64,000 bases of DNA from Bufo bufo (taxonomy: Eukaryota > Chordata > Amphibia > Anura > Bufonidae), in assembly GCF_905171765.1 (NCBI RefSeq), contig NC_053393.1, forward strand, positions 194,273,921-194,337,920, given 5' to 3'. The translations under genes and the position numbers were made by a program. Below the pieces are notes generated by a model. That model did no database searches. It was not told where the DNA came from and worked only from the letters and a program-made list of their open reading frames with translations. Positions 53,106 to 64,000 of the stretch are shown here, one piece after another (position 1 is the first letter of the stretch; every line of letters starts with the position of its first letter).

Positions 53106-53868
53106 AATGTTTAAAGGCCTGCCATTGCCTAGCATGCAGAATCATATATGTTGGCTTAGCATCTGCAAAAATTCCCGACGTCACACAGCATTTTTGTCAT
53201 TCTCCTTGTCCAGGAATATATGCCTTTTCTATTTTTATACGATTTGCATTAGCCCTTTTACACAGAGCAATGACAATTTCGAATGTCACCAAATTAATGA
53301 TTAATTTAGTTTTATCTGCATCATTTAAATAAACTGGCGTTTCCCCGTGTGATTGATGAGATGTGATTGCTGTTAGCTGCAGTCTCAACCTGCTTTTGAC
53401 ATTTAAACATATAAAGCTGACTAGATATAACCATTCAGGTGCTAAATATATTTTACATCTACTTCTGCTGCTAGAAATGGAAGTATTAAGAGATCTAGCC
53501 TCATTGTCATTGAACTGTGAAATATTCAACCTTGTCTGCCCGTGCTTAGTACTGTTGACTTTTTTATTTCTTTCTGAAGATTAAAATTAAATGCTTCATT
53601 TTTTCGTCTGCTTTTGGGAATTACATTGAAATTTAAGACTCTGAAATTTTACCGAGAACTTCATTTCACCGAACCATTCTTGGAGGATAGTCTTATTTCC
53701 AAGGGCACCGCACAGTGTGCAATTGATCAACTTTCATTGAGGCTAAATTCAGTCTTATCTAAGCTCTAGATGTATACTTATTAGAGCTCCTATATTTCAT
53801 GGGTGGTTTCCATGCAGTGATTGGAGCACCTCACTAAGCATACGCTAACCATAGTAAAGTAGGAATTG
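53106..53868 (+). other. Repeat-free AT-rich island in ZNF407 intron (candidate regulatory element)
   Basis: About 700 bp without any recognisable repeat, with TAAT-rich words (ACCAAATTAATGATTAATTT near 53288, GCATCATTTAAATAAA near 53318). Open frames of up to 110 codons on either strand lack protein-like composition and start context. A conserved non-coding enhancer is plausible but unproven. Confidence 0.35.
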
Positions 53869-54256
53869 GAGATGAGCGAATTTCATACTTTGAAATTCGT
53901 TCGCTCTTCGTTTACTGGTAAAACTTAAATTGCGTTATGGATTCTGTTACCACGGACCATAACACAATTCTATAACGGAATGCATAACGGAATAGAAGTC
54001 TATTGCCTGCATAACGGATCCATCCGTCCCGTTTCCGTTATGCAGTAGAGGACTCCCCTGCAGAACGGAAACGGGACGGATCCGTTTTCCAGCCCATAGA
54101 CTTATATTATGATGGAATGAATAAAGGAATGCCTCTAAAGGCATTCCTTCATAAAATTGCGTTATGGTCCGTGGTAACGGAATCCATAACGTAATTCTGC
54201 TTTTACAACCAAACGAAGCAGGAACGAATTTCATAACATGAAATTCGCTCATCTCT
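53869..54256. mobile_element. Palindromic MITE (GAGATGAGCGAATTTCAT termini)
   Basis: The left end GGAGATGAGCGAATTTCAT pairs with the right end ATGAAATTCGCTCATCTC. Inner arms include TTGCGTTATGGATTCTGTTA and TAACGGAATCCATAACG and the core pair CGTCCCGTTTCCGTT/AACGGAAACGGGACG. A partial relative lies at ~45145-45245. Confidence 0.9.
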
Positions 54257-55800
54257 AGTATGAACCAGAAGTAACTTTACTGATATGGGATATCTAACAG
54301 CTTGCTATGACGACATGCTTCACCAAATATGTGAACATCCCATCTGTAGGGTTTTTGTCTTTGCTGTGTAACTATGAGTTAATCTAATCACATTTTAGAA
54401 CTCAAGGGAACTTTGACCCATCAGACTTGTACAGGGTGTTGATCCATTGCCCTTTTTACCTCCAGCCCGTTGTAAAATAACCAGTTCATCACACCACTTC
54501 TATCTTGTTTCATATATCTGCCCGATGCTCGGCATCCAATAATAAAGTTTGTGCTTGAAATAAATAATAGCCAAAATGTCAATACTTCTAGTTTCCAGAA
54601 TAATCATAAATTCTGGGCTATAAAACAGTCGTAAAGGCGTAATATTTTATCCACAGTATATTCACACATTGCATGTCATTACAATAGCAGAGTGATGAAT
54701 CACCCTCGCTGTGTGACAGGAAAAATCTGAAATAACCGTGACAATATGAGATGTTGGAAACTTAGCACACTGCTTCAGAACGGCATACTTATCCCGAAAA
54801 TATTTTTAAGGTGTTTCTTATTTGAAAGTAATTTTTTTTACAATGTCTAAAATATACCCGCCTGTTAAGTTTAAGTGCATATAATAAAAATATTCATCAC
54901 CTATGTTTATAAGATATAACGGTGGAGGTTTCTTAAAGCCGCCTGATACCAGAAATCTGAGGTGTGTAGTAGGTCCACTTGAGAATTAATCTCATTATCA
55001 CTCATTGGTGTTAATCCCTGGAGTTACTCTGTTTCCTGAGTAAGCATAGCCTCAAGCTCCATTGCGCACAGTATCTTGTTTTTTTTTTGCTTTTACTATC
55101 CTTGGTCACCAAATCAGTAGGATAGATAAAAAAGTATCCAGCTTCATCTCTTGTAAAGCAAAATGAATCAGTCCAGCTCAGTAATACTCATATGGTTATT
55201 TTGGTCATTGGTTTTCCATAAATGGCTCTTAAAGGTGAACATGGTAAGGTAAAGTACAGATGGTCCAAATGCTACACATGGCTTAAACCCTGCCCTCATG
55301 GGTCGGCCAGGTAAATATGGGGTATTACCTTCAAAATCTTCCATTGGCCACATCATGGATGGCCATGTACGGCAGCTGGACCATCTGTTCTTAAGCTGAG
55401 GGCACAGCCACATGTTCAGGTTTTTTGATGCAGGAACGGATTTAAAAAGAGAAGTAGAGTTTGTCCTTCATACTTTCACTCCTTTTATTATCCACCCCTA
55501 ATTTTATCTTCAAAAGTTGCATAAAAAAACCTGAATGTGTGTCTATACCCTAATATAAAGATCACAAATTGTCCACCTGGTGGAAGGAAACATTTTTCCT
55601 TTAACCCCCATTGTCCCTCTGCAAATGTGCACATAAACATGCCCATGTCTAGATGCACAAGCATACGGTAGACACACCTCACAAATTTCAGAGATTGGAC
55701 AGATGAGATGATGCTCCCATATTAGAGATATGTCAGGTAACATCATTCCTGTTCTCTATGGGTGGGCAGGACACAATCTAGAGAAGCTTTCTTGCTTAGT
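54257..55800 (+). other. ZNF407 intron, repeat-poor
   Basis: No repeat family, splice-bounded exon or RNA gene recognised. 54600-54780 is another repeat-free stretch. Confidence 0.4.
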
Positions 55801-55853
55801 CATTAACCCCTTCAGGACCCTTGCCGTACATGTACGTCTCAGCTGGACGTGAC

Positions 55854-56155
55854 TTAAAGAGGACCTTTCACTACTGTAGAAACTAAAAACTAACTATATC
55901 AGTGGGCAGAGCGGCGCCCAGGGGTCCCCCTGCACTTACTAGTATGTCTGGGCGCCGCTCCGTTCGCCCGGTATAGGCTCCGGTGTCTGCGCTCCCTCTG
56001 ACTGATTTCTTGTATGAGGCGTGTCCCTTGCTGCAGCGCTGGCCAATCGCAGCGCACAGCTCATAGCCTGTAAGTGCAGGGGGACCCCTGGGCGCCGCTC
56101 TGCCCACTGATATAGTTAGTTTTTAGTTTCTACAGTAGTGAAAGGTCCTCTTTAA
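55854..56155. mobile_element. TTAA-flanked MITE with 82-bp perfect terminal inverted repeats
   Basis: TTAA at 55854-55857 and 56152-56155 border a 294-bp element whose first 82 bases (AGAGGACCTTTCACTACTGT..) are exactly complementary to its last 82. It interrupts a TTAACCCCTTCAGGACCC..CCGTACATGTACG repeat. The perfect ends suggest recent insertion. Related partial copies are at 31205-31455 and, end only, 63279. Confidence 0.9.
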
Positions 56156-56636
56156 GGACCAGCGACGTACATATACGGCACAAGGTCCGCCGGGTGCTGG
56201 GAGGGAATCGCGGGGGAATCGAGGCACCATGGCTGCTCTTACCAGCAGGCATCCATGCCAGGTAAGGGCAGCATGGTTCAGCACCGCCCCCCTGCAGCTT
56301 CAAGCACTGTGATTGGCCGGTAAATGAAGACCGGCACATTGCAGCCATGGAAGCAGTATGGAACTACAGGGTGGGTCAGGGGGAGGTGACCGATCAGCAC
56401 CTGTCTCCTCCGAGGTGAGGCAGGGGACACCAGTGTTTGGTGTCCCCTGCCAGCGTTGCGATTGGTTGGAACAATGTTCCAGCCAATGGCAGAGCTATAG
56501 CTGCACAGGAAAGGGCTGAACCTACCTGCATGCAGCCATTCTAGCTGGTGACTGCATGCAGAGAGGTTCTGTGCTTTTATGTGCTGCTTGCTGGGACTTG
56601 CGGTGCACCACCACTGTGATTTCAACTTTTCCTGCT
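56156..56636 (+). repeat. Continuation of the interrupted CCGTACATGTACG repeat
   Basis: GGACCAGCGACGTACATATACGG continues the repeat split by the TTAA MITE. It has GC-rich non-coding content with palindromic words (GGTGTCCCCTGC). Confidence 0.45.
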
Positions 56637-56971
56637 GACCTCCGAGACGTCAGGCGAGCAGGATACAAGAAAAACAGGCCAAGGACCACGGAACTCATAA
56701 CTTATCACAAAGGAACCAAGACATGTAACAGTGACTATAACAGAAGACCTCAATGTACCAAAATGGATCAGTGGGTGCGAACCCACTGCACCACTGACTA
56801 GCAATACTCTGGAGGAGTGCAGTGGGTTCACACCCACTGATCCGTTTCAGTACATTGAGGTCTTCTGTTATAGTCACTGTCACGTGTCTTGGTTCCTTTG
56901 TGATAAGTTATGGGTTTTGTGGTCCTTGGCCTGTTTTCCTTGTATCCTGCTCGCCTGACGTCTCGGAGGTC
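56637..56971. repeat. Inverted repeat, arms ~150 bp, spacer ~28 bp
   Basis: GACCTCCGAGACGTCAGGCG at 56637 pairs with CGCCTGACGTCTCGGAGGTC ending at 56971. Arms continue through GGCCAAGGACCAC, AAAGGAACCAAGACA and ATAACAGAAGACCTCAATGT to an inner AACCCACTGCA/TGCAGTGGGTT. Mismatches are few (~5%). It touches the LTR-like sequence that follows. Confidence 0.9.
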
Positions 56972-57520
56972 CCCATTGGGACATCCGGCACATGACAGTA
57001 TACAGAACGAGGCGAACACACCGAGGTGTAGATAGTAGGACCCCTTGGTTCAGCAGCAAAGGTTAAAACCTGGCAAGACAAACGTAGACAGACAGACTAC
57101 ACAGAGCAGAAGGGTGAAACACCCACAAGACAAGACAGAACAGACTGACCTGAACACTCCACGCTCAAAAGCAGAAATAGCAGCCTAACGAGCGCACCTG
57201 GAAGGACACACATAGGAACTGACCAGGGAAGGTTAACCCCATCAGAACCAAACAGGGAGGTACCAAATCAGGTCAAGGGTAACCAGAAACCACAGCATAC
57301 CAAGCTGCGATACAGGACGTTGCCCCTAGCAACTAGCATGCACAGAACACCGCAGCCATTGCACAAGAGCGCAACCAACCTCACATACCCATGGGCAGGT
57401 TCACACTAGATACCGCAGCCAAAAGCAACCAGCCTACACGGAAACACCCGCAGCCAGTACGCAAAAGGCGTGCAGCTAGCCTGTACGGCAAACCACGTCA
57501 CGGTGAACCGCACCGTGACA
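56972..57520 (-). repeat. Candidate solo LTR (TGTCACGG start)
   Basis: On the minus strand it starts TGTCACGGTGCGGTTCACCG at 57520, like the TGTCACGG start of the Gypsy LTR at 41277. It is A/C-rich on the + strand and non-coding. The other end and a target duplication could not be fixed, so it may include the adjacent inverted repeat. Confidence 0.4.
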
Positions 57521-57618
57521 TCAAGCCTCATTTCCTAAAATGTTGTGGATCTGATTTTATTTTTTGGTTGTAATCTTACTTGGATGTAAATTGTTCCTTG
57601 TGTGTTTTGTCTCCATAG

Positions 57619-57733
57619 GCTCAAAGCCATTTAAATGCAAAATATGCAACTTCGCAGCAGCTCAACTTGGAGATGCCAGAAACCATGTGAAGAGACACCT
57701 TGGGATGAGAGAATACAAGTGTCATATTTGTGG
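57619..57733 (+). CDS. ZNF407: ZNF407 zinc-finger exon
   Basis: 115 nt between acceptor CTCCATAG and donor GG|GTGAGT. In the phase left by the 25489 donor it reads SKPFKCKICNFAAAQLGDAR, NHVKRHLGMREYKCHIC and the start of a Gly. It completes one C2H2 finger (C-x2-C..H-x3-H) and begins the next, preceded by a canonical TG-x-KPF linker. Exon and finger layout fit ZNF407. Intact. Confidence 0.9.
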
Positions 57734-60700
57734 GTGAGTAAATCTCTTGTGCTGTTCCCTTCTGTAGATCTCTCTCCATGAAACTGAAAGGGCTACAAAA
57801 TGTACAGTCCTTCAGTAGTGCTTCTGATGGCTAACATTATGCATGCATACCCTGCTTTTCATTGTTATGGTAAATTCCTTAAATACAGTTATGACATTTC
57901 TCTCCCACTCCTAATCCAGCTCTGTGGATGAGCAATTGTATGGGGCTACAAGGTCAATCTGAACCTGTAATCTGTAAATTGCCTAAATTATAGGATGTTC
58001 ATTCTTATTGCCAGAGAGAACTATAAATTACACGCAAAGACATCAAAAATATATAACTTGGAGGCAGATTTTTTTTTTTTTCTTTTCTATGTGCTCTTAT
58101 TTATTCTAAGTGTTGCATTCCTCAGGTAGTTTATACTGCTACATATAAAATCTCTTACCTTTTTCTATATTGTGTAAAAATGGCAAATTTTGTGTTGTTT
58201 TTTTATTTTAATTTTTAAAGTCTCTTTTTATAATGGTACTCTCCAAAGAATTCTCATTTTCAGTGTTTAATCGTCCTTCTAAAATGTTACGTTTTATACA
58301 AGGCAATGAAAATACCCGAAGTGCAGTTGACTCATTTCAAGAAAATATTTTAAAGGTTTTATTAACAGTATGACATGGATGGTATGTTACAATGCACAAA
58401 GTAGATTTTAATATTCTAGGTGCTGGTTAGAATTTTTTTTATTAATGTTATTATGCCTATAAAATTAACATTCTGAATATGTGCATCATATAAAAGCAAT
58501 TTACTGGAGCCAGTGTAACCTATGTGAAGAGGTCTTCTTGCTAATCCAAAGAGCACTGCAGTTCACTTACCGTTAGTACAATGCACAAATGACTGGCTTA
58601 TATAGTGTTTTAACATGCAGCTTTACTTGCATTACAAATCTCCTTTTCAGTCTAACTGCTGTGTAGCATGTGTTCATGCTTTTCTTTTACTATCAAGAAC
58701 ACGTCTCATTCTTAAAGCCCATGTTCTCTTTAGTTCTAGTAAGGCAGGGTTATTGAGCAGTGTGCATTTCTAGAGCTCTCTAAACTCCTAGAACTGTTTT
58801 ACCTTTGGGGAATATGATCATTATTTGTTCAATTTGTAATGGGCATTGGGTAAATAGATTGGCAGGTAAGTATCTTGCCGGTGGGTTTTTTCTTCAATTC
58901 TAATCTCTGTTCCTTCTGTTATGCCATGTGACTCACCGTCTGACTCTCCAGTCATACAGGCTCTTCAGGTGGACCAGATATCAGTCTCTCTAAGGAAGCC
59001 CATGAACTGTGCATTGAGAATCTGTTAGGCTCGCCTCGAGAGATTGGCATCTAGTTCACACTGATGATGCTGTGTGATTTGGAGAGTCAGAGTGTGGGTC
59101 ACCTAATGTATTTGAAGGAACGTAACGGAGATCATAATTGAAGTTGAAAGCAACCAGTAAAAAACTGAACTGCAAATCTATTTGCAAAGTAGTTTAGTAG
59201 CTTCAGATCTTACACTAAGACCGGCCATACACGTAAGCTAGCGAATGGCAGAATGTTCATGTTATCAAAAGCCATCACTCCTGATTCCTTTATAAATATG
59301 CTTGCTGCACTTGGACGACCAGCCATGTATTCTCAGTAGCTTTTCTCCCTGAACAAAAGGATTGGATGTTCATCTTCCCCAGTAGATACTGTCGGAGGGA
59401 CAGATGGGAGGCCCCATACACATTAGATGGTTGTCCCAAATCGACATTTAATGTGTATGGCCAACCAGCTATTGTTTCCAATATCCTGGAGTTAAAGGGG
59501 TAATCTCATACCAACAATACCTTTCCATATTCCTACCAGGGAATGAGGAATAAGCAGTGCTCACTTTGGGGGAACCAGTTATTTAAGTGGCTGTGTGTAA
59601 TACTACTTTTTGGCCACTACAAGGAAAATAGGCAGTCCCCATGTATTGAGGGCAGCTCTACCTGTTTACCTCTATGTTTCCGACCATACTAATCATGAAA
59701 AATCCAATTTATCAAATCAAAGTGTATTCAACAGTTATGAAAACCAATCCATTCAGGGTTTCAAGGTAAAAATGTTTTAGTGCCTTTTTAATATTTTCTA
59801 AAATGTTTTTCTTAGTTTATGATACAGACAGCTCATAGCAAATAATTCCTTTGTTTCTGTACCATTTAGTCAGGTATTGTCCCTATTATTTTATGTAAAC
59901 CATACATGTTCAGTTTCCCTTCTACTATTTACAGGTGCTCTTCTCCTTATATAAATCATGCATGTAATAGACTAAATAGGGATTTGGTGGATAAAATGGA
60001 GACATGGGAATGCTTTGTTGATCTTTTTCATGTAATATCTTTACATATATCACTCACTGCAAGACTCGTGTGTTTCTGCAGTTGTAAACAGTCTCGCCAG
60101 CAGTTTAGACACCTCTTGCTTTGTTAATAACATGTCCTATTTCAACTCATAGACAAGTACATACTCATACAGAAGTTCTGTGGCAGGACAATTGAGCAGT
60201 TTCTTGTATAAATTGTATTGTATTTTGAGTTAAGTTTTGAGTCCTGGCTCCAAATCTGGCTATAAACGTAAGTCAAACGTAAATGCATTCAGCCTCAAAT
60301 ATACATATAGTTTTATAGAAGGTACCTCTGTGACCACTTAATATTTGGGGAAACTTCTAAGAATAAGCTAAATATCTGATATTGTCAATCCTCCTTTCCC
60401 TCAAGGAGTATATCCTTTCATCTTCGATTGTGGACAGACCCTGTTGAAATTGACTAGACATCATGAACGAAAGGTAGTGTACATTGCCAGCTTAAAGGTG
60501 TTGCCTCTTCCAGCAAACTCATTTTTAAAAACAATATATTAGAGGGGTTGTCTCATAATGGACATTACTCACAAAATAGGTTATAAATATATGATCACTG
60601 GGGCCCAACCACTGATACCCTCACTGTTCACTAGTCGGGCCATTCAGTGTCAAGGTGGCTGATGAAAGCAGCCTTGTACAACACTCTACTGTTTCTGTTG

Positions 60701-60847
60701 GCACCGTAGACACTGAATTGGGCAGTAGAGTACATGCTTGACCGCCTTTCCATTCAAGCTTCTCTCTACAGTTGTGCAGTGAGGTGGAATGATGGATGGT
60801 AGAGCTATTAGTGATCAGACATATATCACCTGTACTGTGCATAAATA
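57734..60847 (+). other. Next ZNF407 intron, largely repeat-free
   Basis: AT-rich unique-looking DNA with a T12 tract near 58071. I recognised no exon, RNA gene or complete transposon in these 3.1 kb, a marked contrast with the preceding intron. Confidence 0.45.
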
Positions 60848-61595
60848 CACTGACCAAAAATATAAACGCAACACTTTCGGTTTTGCTCCCATTTTGCATG
60901 AGCTGAACTCAAACATCTGAAACATTTTCTACATACACAGAAGACCAATTACTCTCAAATATTGTTCACAAATCTGTCTAAATCTGTGTTAGTGAGCACT
61001 TCTTTGCCGAGATAATCCATCCCACTTCATAGGTGTGGCATATCAAGGTGCTGATTAGACAACATGAATATTGCACAGGTGTGCCTTAGACTGCCCACAA
61101 TAAAAGGCCACTCTGAAATGTGCACAGTTTTGCCTTACTGGGGGGGAGGGCTGAAAACCAGTCAGTATCTGGTGTGGCCACCATTTGCCTCATGCAGTGC
61201 AACACATCTCCGTTGCATAGAGTTGATCAGGTTGTTGATTACGGCCTGTGGAATGTTAGTCCACTCCACCTCAATAGCTGTGCAAAGTTGCAGAATATTG
61301 TCAGGAACTGGAACACGCTGTCGTATACGCCGATCCAGAGCATCCCTAACATGCTCAAAGGGTGACATGTCCGGTGAGTATGCTGGCCATGCAAGAACTG
61401 GGATGTTTTCAGCTTCCAGGAATTGTGTACAGATCCTTGCAATATGGGGCCGTGCATTATCATGCTGCAACACGAGGTGATGGTCGTGGATGAATGGCAC
61501 AACAATGGGCCTCAGGATCTCGTCACTGTATCTCTGGTGCATTCAAAATGCCATCAATAAAATGGGAGCAAAACCGAAAGTGTTTTTGGTCAGTA
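60848..61595 (-). mobile_element. DD34E Tc1-like element retaining only the transposase C-terminal half
   Basis: Termini CACTGACCAAAAATATAAAC and CCGAAAGTGTTTTTGGTCAG-type right end, TA on both sides (60846-60847, 61596-61597). Subterminal ACTTTCGGTTTTGCTCCCAT / ATGGGAGCAAAACCGAAAG also pair. 748 bp. The N-terminal and first-Asp part of the gene is deleted. Confidence 0.85.
61162..61542 (-). pseudogene. Tc1-like transposase (DD34E), C-terminal 126 residues
   Basis: Open frame beginning MHQRYSDEILRPIVVPFIHD. Second Asp in LQHDNARPHIAR, Glu in YSPDMSPFEHVRD, 34 residues apart, ending GGHTRY. The open frame suggests a fairly young deletion derivative. It cannot be an active transposase because the DNA-binding domain and first Asp are missing. 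Confidence 0.85.
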
Positions 61596-61597
61596 TA

Positions 61598-63431
61598 ATA
61601 GATGTCTATTACGGGACAACTCCTTTAATAATTATTACGTTAATTGGGCTTCCCTATTTAGATCCCTCATCGAGTAACCATAACACACAGTGGCTACAAA
61701 GCGCTTGTCTAAAGGTGGCTATCCACATGAGTTCAAAATGGACAGTTTGTTGGTTAAAATTAACAACAAACGATCATTTTAGCGAACTGATGACAGACCA
61801 TTATTGTATGAAAAGAAGTCTGCCATGTTTAATATTTTTGTCCGATTGTTTGTGAACAAAAGATCCTTCCTTGAAAGAACATTCCCGGAAAGATCTTTTG
61901 TCCATTGCCTGGTTTCATTGAACATACATGGCTAGTTTGAACAACTGTAAAGGCCAATATGGACTAAAGGTGTATGCCTGTGTTTGTGGAACAAACATTC
62001 ACCAGATGTTTGTTTGTTCGACTACTGTTTAACCACCAATCAACTTCTATCCAATGTATATGGCCAGCTTTACTCTGGAGGACCCGGCATTTACCTGCAT
62101 TAAATGGACATCCCTTTGCTATAATTGGAAACTGTGTAATGCTTTATTTCCCATGTGGCGATGCTGCATGTGGATTGAATGTGTTCATCCTGGTTCTTTC
62201 ATGGTAAATTACTGTGATCATAACTCTTCTAATGAAAAAAGATTATCATCATTTGATAAAGTAGTCTTTGATATTTTGAATCTACATTTTCAAATTAAAG
62301 TTCACAATAGCTTTATTCTGGCAAATCTGTGAAGCTGTTGGGGGAATTTTTCTAGGGCTGTGCGCTAGTTTTCTTGTATACAAAAGCCACACATTTTTGT
62401 AAAAGCACCATTTTGCTGGAATTTTTATTTTTTTTTGCATTTTTCAATTTTACACCACTCTTATCACATTTGAAAAATGTAAGTGGAGCTTTATGAAACG
62501 GGCATGGTCTCCTGGAACACAACATATATACTATAATTTACACTAGAAACTGATGTATGGTATAAATATATATATCATCCCATTAAAGAGTCCTTGAAGA
62601 GCGTCAGCTTCCACCTTTTTAATTTACTAGGAACAGGAAAGCAGCATTGAATGAGCACATCTAAGAAGTCTTATCTTAAGGGTTGGATCGATAGGTAAAA
62701 TGAAAAGTTAGGGTAGGTTACTAAGATAACTATAGACAATAGAAGAAATGAATATTGGATTAGAAGTAGCATGGAGTGTCGGGACATTAACACTACAGAC
62801 AATGTCAATTCATTATCATTGATGGCTAAATAATCTTGAAAATGCTCAGTGGACCTATTAGTTCCTGAGTATGAACAGCTCATGCAGCATTTCTTCATTA
62901 GTTTTAATTACTATAAATTTTACATTTTTAAAAATTTCATTTTATAAGGTGAAGTGATCTTTCAGCAACATTAATTCTTTAATTTTGTCACAAACAGAAG
63001 GTCTCACACTAGGTTGTTTTTTTTCCATAGTATTTTCAGGCTTGTATCATATTTATGAGTTCTGGTACTAATAGACTGGCAGTTCAATATTGACTTCAGT
63101 GCTGTCTAACGTGATTGGCTACAAATTTAATGGAACATTTGCAATATTACAGAAGAATATCGTAGCAGTGTCACATATATTATTGACTATATATACATAT
63201 ATATATTTTTATTTCATAAGGCTACCAAGACCTTACATACTGTTGATACTGCTTAAACTTTTAAATACCAAGGCAAGTTTAAAGAGGACCTTTGATGGGT
63301 CTGGACATTATGAAATAACTAGCATGTTATGTAGGGCACTGTGCACGGATGTAATGTGTAATTTTTTTTATTTTTTTAAGGAACACTGTAGTAAACAGCA
63401 CAGATGGTCCTTTACAGAGGTGGAAATTCCT
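61598..63431 (+). other. ZNF407 intron, MITE end only
   Basis: GTTTAAAGAGGACCTTTGATGG at ~63278 is a single terminus of the 55858-type MITE with no partner seen. The rest has no recognisable element. Confidence 0.4.
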
Positions 63432-63798
63432 GGCCCAGATTTATTAATGTGTCTGTGCCTAAAATCTGTCTAAAAAGTGGCGCAAATTGGCACAAGGGTT
63501 TTGACATGTTATCCCAACTTGCTAAAGGGGTGTGGGTTTATTGGAAAGGGGTGGGGCTTCACTGGAAAGGGGTGGGGCTTCACAGGAAAGGGGTGTGACC
63601 TAATATGTGCAAAACTGTGCCTTAAATTCTGTTATAAAATTCTGTCTGAAAGTAAGCCGACCATTAGTTGGTATGTAGCTAAAGTGCCTGTGAATGCATT
63701 ACATTTATTATCAGCCTCAGCCACTGTGATAAATCTGGTCCAGATCTAGATAAGCTGTCTAAGTCTACACCATCGACAGGGTTAGTAAATCTGGGCCC
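63432..63798. mobile_element. MITE with GGCCCAGATTTATTAA termini
   Basis: The left end GGCCCAGATTTATTAA and right end TTAGTAAATCTGGGCCC are inverted repeats. An internal tandem of GGAAAGGGGTGGGGCTTCAC (63541-63590) adds small direct repeats. Non-coding. Confidence 0.75.
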
Positions 63799-64000
63799 CT
63801 GTGTCTTGCACTGCCCATCCAGCTCTGCACTAGGTATTACACAGTATATCTGTTTTGCCTGTAATGTTTCTTTAAGGCCAAGATCACTGTTGTAATCTAT
63901 CAATGAAGTATAGATTAAAGTGGAAAGCATATGCATGGAGGCAGAGGAATAACTAGAAATCCTTGGGCATCAATGTAAAATTTGTAACAAGGCTGTGTAC

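Larger units (their letters stand above)
25490..57618 (+). other. ZNF407: ZNF407 intron (32.1 kb), repeat-rich
   Basis: Defined by donor ACAG|GTAAGT at 25490 and acceptor CTCCATAG at 57618. Joining the exons gives G-GC = Gly and a normal HTG-SKPFKC finger linker. It contains most of the transposons listed below. No other splice-bounded exon was recognised. Confidence 0.85.

Noticed and set aside
53197..53529. 110-codon minus-strand open frame in a repeat-free island
   Set aside because: It overlaps other open frames on the opposite strand, has no codon-use or splice support, and fits better as non-coding DNA.

Overview
The window is a vertebrate nuclear genome segment, most probably from a frog or toad. 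The case rests on two partial multi-exon genes with GT-AG introns and on the dense repeat content: palindromic MITEs, TTAA-flanked MITEs, Tc1-like transposons, a tyrosine-recombinase (Ngaro/DIRS-type) retroelement carrying a hydrolase gene, a chromodomain Gypsy element, and a SINE with a V-SINE central domain. The anuran assignment is inference from repeat style; the species is not identifiable. No bacterial operon, phage or CRISPR system is present.

Host genes. Four + strand exons (4645-4805, 10458-10622, 10911-11052, 18729-18876) encode the C-terminal half of an M20-family carnosine dipeptidase, closer to CNDP1 than CNDP2. The upstream exons lie outside the window, and the short terminal coding exon is not visible before the assembly gap. 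After the 200-N gap (23879-24078) comes a large + strand C2H2 zinc-finger exon (24079-25489), followed 32 kb later by a 115-bp exon (57619-57733) that joins it in frame across a TG-x-KPF finger linker. Together they match ZNF407. CNDP1 followed by ZNF407 on the same strand matches the order I know from human 18q22.3, which supports both calls. The enzyme would be a metal-dependent dipeptidase and ZNF407 a nuclear transcription factor; they are neighbours with no evident functional link.

Layout. 1-1083 is a C-rich minisatellite. 1085-4437 holds a palindrome and three TTAA-flanked MITEs. 4645-18876 is CNDP1 with introns carrying an L2/CR1-like LINE piece, two tandem arrays, Tc1-like copies, an internally deleted Ngaro element and a retroelement-like block bounded by 57-bp direct repeats. 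19556-23878 is a Tc1 remnant split by a young Ngaro element running into the gap. 24079-57733 is ZNF407 with a repeat-rich 32-kb intron: V-SINE, hairpin elements next to (TA)n, two DD36E Tc1-like copies sharing one deletion, a complete but decayed Gypsy element, a hAT-like palindrome carrying a 26-bp minisatellite, and many MITEs. 57734-64000 is the next ZNF407 intron with one shortened DD34E element.

Most interesting signals: two sites with a hammerhead-ribozyme-like order of core, hairpin, GAAAC and GUC; an inverted repeat at 34071-34302 whose 28-bp hairpin core is flipped in one arm; the 57-bp duplication around a 1.17-kb block; acceptor-like sites before the hydrolase gene in both Ngaro copies; and repeat-free islands in the ZNF407 intron that may be conserved non-coding elements. 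All identifications were made by reading and recall, without database searches.
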